This document shows positions 1 to 5,600 of a stretch of DNA of 7,464 nucleotides, in pieces. The stretch comes from Phycisphaerales bacterium (lineage in GTDB: Bacteria; Planctomycetota; Phycisphaerae; Phycisphaerales; SM1A02): assembly GCA_020427625.1 (NCBI GenBank), contig JAGQOI010000261.1:1-7464 (forward strand). Reading direction: 5' to 3'. The notes beneath the pieces were generated by a model that saw only the letters and a program-made list of their open reading frames with translations, did not search any database and was not told the DNA's origin. Both the position numbers and the translations under genes were made by a program. Every line of letters starts with the position of its first letter. Position 1 is the stretch's first letter.

Positions 1-20
1 AGGGGTGTCCGTGGGAATGA

Positions 21-55
21 CAGGGACGACTCCCGGTCCATCGGAGTCGTCCCTG
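21..55. terminator. Perfect 13-bp stem-loop downstream of the metalloprotease gene
   Basis: Arm CAGGGACGACTCC (21-33) pairs perfectly with GGAGTCGTCCCTG (43-55) around a 9-base loop. The hairpin begins 46 bases beyond the stop codon of the minus-strand gene, where a transcript end is expected. Neither side has a T-run, so it is not a classical intrinsic terminator. It could stop transcription from either direction or protect an RNA 3' end. The structure is certain; the function is inferred. Confidence 0.6.
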
Positions 56-68
56 CCCAAGGAGATGC

Positions 69-84
69 CCCGGCCGCGGCCGGG
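69..84. repeat. Perfect 16-bp GC palindrome
   Basis: CCCGGCCGCGGCCGGG is its own reverse complement and lies between the metalloprotease stop codon and the 13-bp stem-loop. Having no unpaired loop, it may act as a second terminator element or be cruciform-prone. It could also be a chance product of high GC. Confidence 0.6.
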
Positions 85-96
85 ACCATCGATGGT
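85..96. repeat. Perfect 12-bp palindrome next to the metalloprotease stop codon
   Basis: ACCATCGATGGT is self-complementary. It directly abuts the 16-bp palindrome and ends five bases before the stop codon of the minus-strand gene. No function can be assigned from sequence alone. Confidence 0.5.
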
Positions 97-101
97 GTCG
101 A

Positions 102-2330
102 TCAGGTCCAGTTCGCCAGCAGCAGGGCGAGGTCGGCGGGTCCGACGGTGCCGTCGCCGTCAAGGTCGGCGGCACAGCCGGAGCACGGTCCCCAGGCGGC
201 GAGGAGGGCGGCGAGGTCGGCGGGTCCGACGGAACCGTCGCCGTCGAGATCCCCGGGCGTGCCGGGCACGCCGCCGTGCGACCACATGCCCGCGCCGATG
301 ACCTGCTTGGACAGGCCGCCGCCGGCGATGCGCGCGATCAGGCCCGCGCCGCCGCCGCGCTCGAAGAACTCGATCCGCACGGTGTGTCGTCCCGCGGCCA
401 GGGCGATCGCGCCCGCCTTCTCGACCATGCCGTGCAGCCCGTCGTTGTCGATGAGCATCGTGTCGCCGACGAGCAGACGCGACCCGTCGTCGGACTCGAT
501 GAACAGCGTGTACACCGCCGTCTCCGGCACGTCGACGTAGCCGGTGAACACCGCGCCGACGTCGTCGGCGCGACCCGACCCGGCGAAGGCGCCGTTCGTG
601 GACGGGAAGTTCACGGTCGCGACGACCTCGGTCGTCTCCGGCACGAGCGCGTCGAAGTCGGGCAGGACCTCCGGGTCGGTGAGCGCGTAGTACGCGGCAT
701 CGGCGCCGGGTTCGTCCCCGACCACCGATTCGGCGGCGCGGAAACTGAACACGTCGACGTGCACGGTCGTCCACGTCATCTCGCCCGGCGTGTCGCGACT
801 CGCGTATTCGAAGACGTCCGTGCCCGTGAAGTCCGGCGGCGGGCTGTACGTGAGTTCGTCACGACCGTCCGGGCCGGAATCCGCCGAGAAAGTCACGACG
901 CCGCCGAGCAGACTCTGCTGGTCGTACCCGCCGATGACGATCGGGCGACAACTCTCGACGACGTCGTTCGCGAGCACGTCGATCGTGATCGGCACGTCGA
1001 CCGGCGTCGTCACGTAGTCCGGAATCGCGGCCGGTCCGGTCGCGCCGGGCGTGAGATCGCACGCGTCGTCGAGAAACGACAGGATCGTCGCGACGTTCGT
1101 CGGATGGAACTGGAGGACCATGTTCGACATCCCGCCGGGACACGTGTGGCAGTAGCTCATGATCGTGCTGCCGTACGCCTCCGAACAGTCGCCGAGACCG
1201 CAGCCGTCGAGCGGCGGCTCGTAGTTGTGCGTGTGCGGCGCACCGAAGTTGTGCCCGAGTTCATGCGTGAACACCATGATGTCCCAGTTCTGGCCGCTGT
1301 GATCGACCAGGGGATACGGGAAGAAGGTGTTCAGGTTGCCGGAGACCGCGTAGCCGAAGGACTCGTTGCACACCGCGCCGAGCCAGGCGACGCCGCCGCC
1401 GAGTCCGCGCGGCGACAGGAAGTGCGCGAGCACGCGATCGACGCCGCCCATGTTCGCGACCCAGTAGTCGCGGAACTGCGTGAGCTGATCACCGGCGCCG
1501 GGCCCGTCCCACGGATCGGGACCGTCCCACAGGCGCAGGAACGAGATCGTGAGATGGAGGTTCGTCTGGCCCGTGTAGATCTCCGACGACGCCGTCGCCA
1601 GGAGCAGGGCGTACGTCGCCGCCGCGCCCGTGTCGCCGCCGAACGCCGCGAGGTACTCGGTGTCCGTCTCGAGGGCGATCGCGGCCTGTCGGCACGGCGG
1701 CGATCCGCCGCCCGCGATGCCGCCGGCGGGATTCGCCGGGACGGCGTCGACGAGCGGCTGATCGATCTCGTCGGCGCGGCAGACTCCGGTCGTCCAGTCG
1801 ATGAGACCGTGCGGGAGGTCTTCGGCGCGGAACACGACGGGATCAAGTCCGCGCCCGCGCGGGCCGGACGAGAAGATGACGGTCTCGCCCGCGCGGACGA
1901 GGAGCCCGTCGACCCCACGCTCGGAGAGCGCGAGGACGATGCGCGCGTCGGGGTTGTCGGCGAGGGTGCCGGCGAGGATCGGCGTGTCCGGTCGGGCGAG
2001 GGGTCGCTCGACGAGACGTCCGCGCGCGTCGAGGTGACTCACGACGAGCCGCGCGCCGGGCTCGAGCACGTCGACGCGCCGCAGGAGGGCGTCCGCGACC
2101 TCGCCGCCGGGGAGGGGGAGCCCGCGCACGAGCGCGTGGTCGCGCCCGCGGACGGCCGCGAGCGCCTCGGCGTCGAGATCGAGCGTTCGAACGATCTGAT
2201 CCGCGGGACCCGGCCGGGCGCGAAGGGGGGATTCAACAACATCGGGACTGAGCGGGGCCGGGGCGGCGACGGTCTGCATCGCCAGCACGGCACCCGCGAT
2301 GCAGGCGCCGTGACGAAGGGATCGGATCAT
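102..2330 (-). CDS. Secreted M12B (reprolysin-like) zinc metalloprotease with Ig-like, PA14-like and dockerin-like domains
   Basis: This 742-residue protein is predicted to be an exported zinc endopeptidase. Residues 1-23 form a signal peptide (basic MIRSLRH, hydrophobic core, Ala-rich end). Residues 24-215 look like a propeptide, with a lone Cys184 in TTGVCRADE that could act as a cysteine switch (inference). The catalytic domain spans about 216-425. It carries HELGHNFGAPH (zinc ligands His356, His360 and His366, catalytic Glu357), a Met-turn in TIMSYC (Met391) and several cysteines likely to form disulfides. Residues 436-528 match a bacterial Ig/cadherin-like module (DVLANDV, then FTGTDVFEYASRD). 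Residues 573-672 resemble PA14 (YTLFIESDDGSRLLVGD, then GRHTVRIEFFERGG). Residues 693-742 are two calcium-loop repeats. The start at 2330 is chosen because it gives the signal peptide and has GAGGAG ten bases upstream; the frame stays open a further 64 codons, but that extension is Arg/Ser-rich and would bury the signal peptide. The substrate is unknown. Family assignment is firm; the biological role is not. Confidence 0.93.
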   Translation of the reverse strand: MIRSLRHGACIAGAVLAMQTVAAPAPLSPDVVESPLRARPGPADQIVRTLDLDAEALAAVRGRDHALVRGLPLPGGEVADALLRRVDVLEPGARLVVSHLDARGRLVERPLARPDTPILAGTLADNPDARIVLALSERGVDGLLVRAGETVIFSSGPRGRGLDPVVFRAEDLPHGLIDWTTGVCRADEIDQPLVDAVPANPAGGIAGGGSPPCRQAAIALETDTEYLAAFGGDTGAAATYALLLATASSEIYTGQTNLHLTISFLRLWDGPDPWDGPGAGDQLTQFRDYWVANMGGVDRVLAHFLSPRGLGGGVAWLGAVCNESFGYAVSGNLNTFFPYPLVDHSGQNWDIMVFTHELGHNFGAPHTHNYEPPLDGCGLGDCSEAYGSTIMSYCHTCPGGMSNMVLQFHPTNVATILSFLDDACDLTPGATGPAAIPDYVTTPVDVPITIDVLANDVVESCRPIVIGGYDQQSLLGGVVTFSADSGPDGRDELTYSPPPDFTGTDVFEYASRDTPGEMTWTTVHVDVFSFRAAESVVGDEPGADAAYYALTDPEVLPDFDALVPETTEVVATVNFPSTNGAFAGSGRADDVGAVFTGYVDVPETAVYTLFIESDDGSRLLVGDTMLIDNDGLHGMVEKAGAIALAAGRHTVRIEFFERGGGAGLIARIAGGGLSKQVIGAGMWSHGGVPGTPGDLDGDGSVGPADLAALLAAWGPCSGCAADLDGDGTVGPADLALLLANWT
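105..254 (-). other. Dockerin type I-like tandem calcium-binding domain at the metalloprotease C-terminus
   Basis: Residues 693-742 hold two copies of a DxDxDGxVGPADL loop: DLDGDGSVGPADL (Asp694, 696, 698, 705) and DLDGDGTVGPADL (Asp722, 724, 726, 733). Each is followed by a short Leu/Ala helix ending in AAW or ANW. A GPCSGCA linker with two cysteines joins them. The Asp spacing is that of EF-hand-type calcium loops in dockerins. In Planctomycetota such C-termini occur on many exported proteins that are not part of cellulosomes, so a surface-attachment or stability role is more likely than cohesin binding; that last point is inference. Confidence 0.85.
126..245 (-). repeat. 84-base-period direct repeat encoding the two calcium loops
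   Basis: Bases 126-161 and 210-245 match at 34 of 36 positions, exactly 84 bases (28 codons) apart. The only mismatches are at 149-150 versus 233-234. The repeat encodes the core of each calcium loop, so it marks either an internal duplication or strongly matched codon choice within the dockerin-like domain. Confidence 0.85.
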
Positions 2331-2340
2331 GGGGACAACA

Positions 2341-2346
2341 CTCCTC
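2341..2346 (-). promoter_or_regulatory. Shine-Dalgarno site of the metalloprotease gene
   Basis: On the minus strand this reads GAGGAG, ten bases before the ATG whose first base is 2330. It decides the start: translation from here gives a clean signal peptide, whereas the in-frame ATG 64 codons upstream gives a basic leader with no such peptide. Confidence 0.75.
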
Positions 2347-2496
2347 TGCCGGGCCGCCGAACCGCGACCCGTTTCGGTTCGATGCCCGGAATCGACCCTG
2401 GTTCGCGGAAATCCGGTTCGAGCGGGAGATTCCCCGCGTCGCCTCGCCCGCGTCAGCCGCCCGGTCGGACCCGATGTCGAGCACCCCGATTCGATG

Positions 2497-2507
2497 CAGT
2501 GACACTG
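2497..2507. promoter_or_regulatory. CAGTG-A-CACTG dyad, possible operator
   Basis: An 11-base perfect inverted repeat with 5-base arms around a central A sits in the divergent intergenic region, about 110 bases before the plus-strand gene and 167 bases before the minus-strand gene. The size and position would suit a dimeric regulator, but the arms are short enough to occur by chance. Confidence 0.25.
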
Positions 2508-2565
2508 GTCAATATGGGGCAATCGGGGGTTTTTGCTTCAACGGGCGTCGGTGATCCCGCAGGAT

Positions 2566-2595
2566 TGTCGCGAGACGACACGGGCGTTGCGACGC
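2566..2595 (+). promoter_or_regulatory. Two small inverted repeats in the leader of the 1420-residue gene
   Basis: TGTCG-CGAGA-CGACA (2566-2580) is followed by GCGT-TGCG-ACGC (2584-2595). Both lie just upstream of the Shine-Dalgarno sequence. As RNA they would make two short hairpins; as DNA the first could be an operator half-site pair. The stems are only four to five bases, so significance is doubtful. Confidence 0.25.
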
Positions 2596-2602
2596 AGGGC
2601 GC

Positions 2603-2611
2603 GAGGGGAGG
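2603..2611 (+). promoter_or_regulatory. Shine-Dalgarno site of the 1420-residue gene
   Basis: GAGGGGAGG lies six bases before the ATG at 2618, a strong match at normal spacing. It supports both the start and the strand choice against the long open frames that run antisense through this gene. Confidence 0.8.
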
Positions 2612-2617
2612 CGACAC

Positions 2618-5600
2618 ATGCCGGGCATCACATTCGACGATCCGCTGTTTGCAGTTCAGGCCGGCGCGGCGACCGACTGGGGCTCGATCTCCGGCAGCGC
2701 GATGGTCAAGGTGCCCATCGACCTTCAGCTCAACCGCGGCCTGAAGCTCGAACTCGGCATCCAGGCCCTCGCCCGGGTCGACGCCCGCTTCCAGAAGTTC
2801 ATCAGCGCCCAACTCGCCGGCCAGGTCCAGGCCCAGGCCCGCGTGCAGGGCCAGATCCAGATGCCGATGAACCTCTTCCGCGAGGTCGGCTTCGCCGTCC
2901 GTCTCCAGGCCATCCTCGAAGCATCGGCCGGCATCCAGGTCGGCATCGGGCTCAACATCGGCGACTTCATCGAACTCGCCCACAGCCAGTTCCAGCTCCG
3001 CGGCCTGCCGATGACCCTCTTCCGCATCTTCATGGAGGAGGTCGACATCGGCATCAGCCTGTTCGCGAAGGTCGCCTACACGGCCCAGGCGTACGCCAAC
3101 CTTGTCGCGACCGCGACCCTCGTCGGCGACGACCAGACGGACCCCGGGTTCAACATCGTCTACGGCTACGGGTACGGCCTCAAGGGCGGGTACGGCATGC
3201 GGGTCTTCGCCCGCGCCGGCCTGAAGGACGTGAGCCGCTTCGTCGCCCGCACGGTCGACGTCCTCGTCGACTTCACCATCGACGAACTCATCGCCATCGT
3301 CCCCGCCGAGGACGATCTCACGCCGGCGATTCTCGACGCGTCCCGCGCCCCGGCCAAGATCGCGTTCCGCATCGGCTACGAACTCGGCGACTACATCGTC
3401 AGCAACAGCGTGCCGATGACCGGCGACGGCGCGCAGCAGGTCGCGATGAAGTGCGTCGAGGTCGTGATCGAGGAAGCCCAGCGCTACCTCCTCCGCAAGA
3501 TGATCGACGTCGGACTCGACGCCCTGACCGCCTTCCTGAAGGACCAGTTCGACGATACCGACGACGCGACCTGGGACGCGCTCAAGCAGGCCCGCGAGGA
3601 TCTCGCGGCACGCCTGATGAGCATGCCCTCGGAACCCTTCGATCTCCGCGACAGCACGACGATGAACTTCTGGAACGACGTCGTCGTGCTCATGGTCAAC
3701 CTCGCCATCGACGTCGGCGGCGCCGCGAACGTGCCCGCCGACACGCGCCGCGACCTCGCGATGATCTGGAGCGCGGTCCAACTCATGTTCGTCGCGACCG
3801 TGCGCCTCGTGCGGGCGGACGCGAGCGTCAGCGTGATCGGGCTGCCGCCGGTCGCCGCCGCCGCCGCGTTCGAGGGCCCGCTCACCGCCCAGCCGCACGC
3901 GATCATCGGCGACGTCGTTCGCGACGCCGTCGAGGCCGTCACCGGTGCCGCGCCGGTCGGGGATCTCACCCAGGAGGACCTGCTCGTCTTCCTCACCGGC
4001 GACGCGATCCTCGACACCCTGCGCACGACGGCGCCGGAGGTCGATCAGTTCCTCGAGATGTTCGTCGACGACACGGACGCGATCTCGGATTTTGCGCGGC
4101 TCATCATGACGGGCGTCAACTCGATCGCGACCGACGACGACGGCGCGCTCGACGCCAACGCCTCCCTCCAGTCGCTCGCCTACGGCCTGCGCCTGTTCAT
4201 CTCCGACAAGTTCGAGGACATCGTCGTTCCCGTCATTCGCAGCGCGGTCCCGAGCCATCAGCCCGAACTGCTCATGTACGTCGACGAGGTGCTGCTCCCG
4301 TCGATGCACATGATCATCGACTCGTGCTTCGACCAGGTCGTGAACTGGGCGACCGGCGAGGTGTCGCAGCAGGCGCTCGAAGAGGCGCTGTCCAGCGTGA
4401 TCATGGCCGTCATCGGACGCACGGTCGTGCTCACCGCCGACCTCATGATCGCGTACAGCCAGGAGCAGACGGTCGACATCCTCGAGGCGCTGGCGCGGGA
4501 GCCCGGCGCGCCGGAGCCGGCGAACGCGATCATTCACGTCCCGTCCGGATTCCCCGAGGCCGCGGCGGGGATCATCGCGCCCGCCGTCCCGCTGTCGGAG
4601 TCCGACGTCGCCGACGGCTTGCGCGAGTTCCTCGGGATCGCCGCGGCGGTCGCCGCGCCGTTCCCGCCGGCGACGCGGAAGAAGATCCGCGGCCTGATGT
4701 ACGATCTCATCGCGCCGCTGCCGGCGGAGAACCCGGGTTCGCTGCTGGAAAGTCTGAAGAACGACCTGTGGATCCCGAACGACGGCGCCCTGAAGGAACT
4801 CGGCGGCGAGCTCATGGGCCAGGTCGGCGAACGCCTCGTGGAGTTCGCTCTGCGCCTGTGCGAGCGTCTCGGCGAGATCATGATCGAGCAGTTGCTCGAG
4901 GCGTTCGCGGCGGCGGCGGCGGCGATCGGTCAGTGGGTCGAGGGCCTGGCCGCCGCGATCCAGATGTTCGTCGCCCGGCTCGCGGAGATCGCCCTCGAAC
5001 TCACCGCCCTGCTCGGCGCCATCGAGGATCTCGCCGGCGACGCGCTGGATGCGATCCAGTCGCTTCTCGGCGCGATGTCCGGCCGACGCACCGCGCTGAA
5101 GACCAGCATTGTCGATCACATCGTCGCCGATGCGACGGTGATCCTCGACGAGCATCCCCTGTTCATGCCGCTGCCGCCCGCCGCGAAGACCTCGGCCCGC
5201 AACGCGATGCGGGCCGCGGTCGCCGCGACCGTCGGCGCGCCGATCCTCGATCCCGTCTTCGACGCAGTGAGCGCCATCGCGACCGAGGCGAACGACTTCC
5301 TCGACGACGTGCGCGATCTCGATCCGAACGAAGGACTCGTCACCGGCATCGCGACCCTGCTCACGACCCGCATCGAGGACGCGCTGCTCGCGTCGTTCGG
5401 CGGGAGCGATCCCGGCATCGACGTCGAGTTCAACTTCTCCTGGTCCTGCCCCGAAGTGATCTACCACCCGCCGACGTGGGAGTACCCGACCGGCTGGTTC
5501 GAGACGAAGGAGAAGACGTGCTCGCAGAGCTTCGACCTCGGTCGGGTGGAACTCCCCGTGAGCGGCCTGTTCTCGCTCATCGCCGACCTCATCATGAGCG

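Larger units (their letters stand above)
2347..2602. promoter_or_regulatory. Divergent intergenic control region
   Basis: This is the untranslated space between two genes facing away from each other, so both promoters should lie here. Its richest A/T stretch is about 2508-2540, including AATATG and a G5T5 run at 2525-2534. GGTTCG occurs three times (2376, 2400, 2415). Minus-strand TTGACC (2512-2507) resembles a -35 box and CATATT (2516-2511) a -10 box, but they overlap and cannot belong to one promoter; neither has a convincing partner at normal spacing. No small gene with a credible start and composition was seen here. Confidence 0.5.

Noticed and set aside
2507..2516. Minus-strand TTGACC and CATATT as promoter boxes for the metalloprotease
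   Set aside because: The two overlap each other, and neither has a matching partner box at 16-18 bases. The best alternative, TTGAAG with a 19-base spacer to CATATT, is too weak to call.
2331..2522. A 64-codon upstream extension of the metalloprotease to an ATG at 2522
   Set aside because: The extension is Arg/Ser/Thr-rich, would place the signal peptide internally, and ignores the GAGGAG ribosome site directly upstream of the 2330 start.
276..2744. An 822-codon plus-strand open frame antisense to the metalloprotease gene
   Set aside because: Arg/Val/Asp/Glu-rich shadow of a gene whose zinc-binding motif, signal peptide and domain order are unambiguous on the minus strand.
3758..3811. Transmembrane helix at residues 381-398 of the giant protein
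   Set aside because: The stretch is hydrophobic but contains Gln and Arg and is flanked by similar amphipathic helices, so a packed soluble helix is at least as likely.
4538..5200. Possible internal duplication in the giant protein, based on PFPPATRKK (681-689) and PLPPAAKTS (851-859)
   Set aside because: Similarity is confined to a few residues in proline-rich turns. The surrounding sequence does not align by eye.
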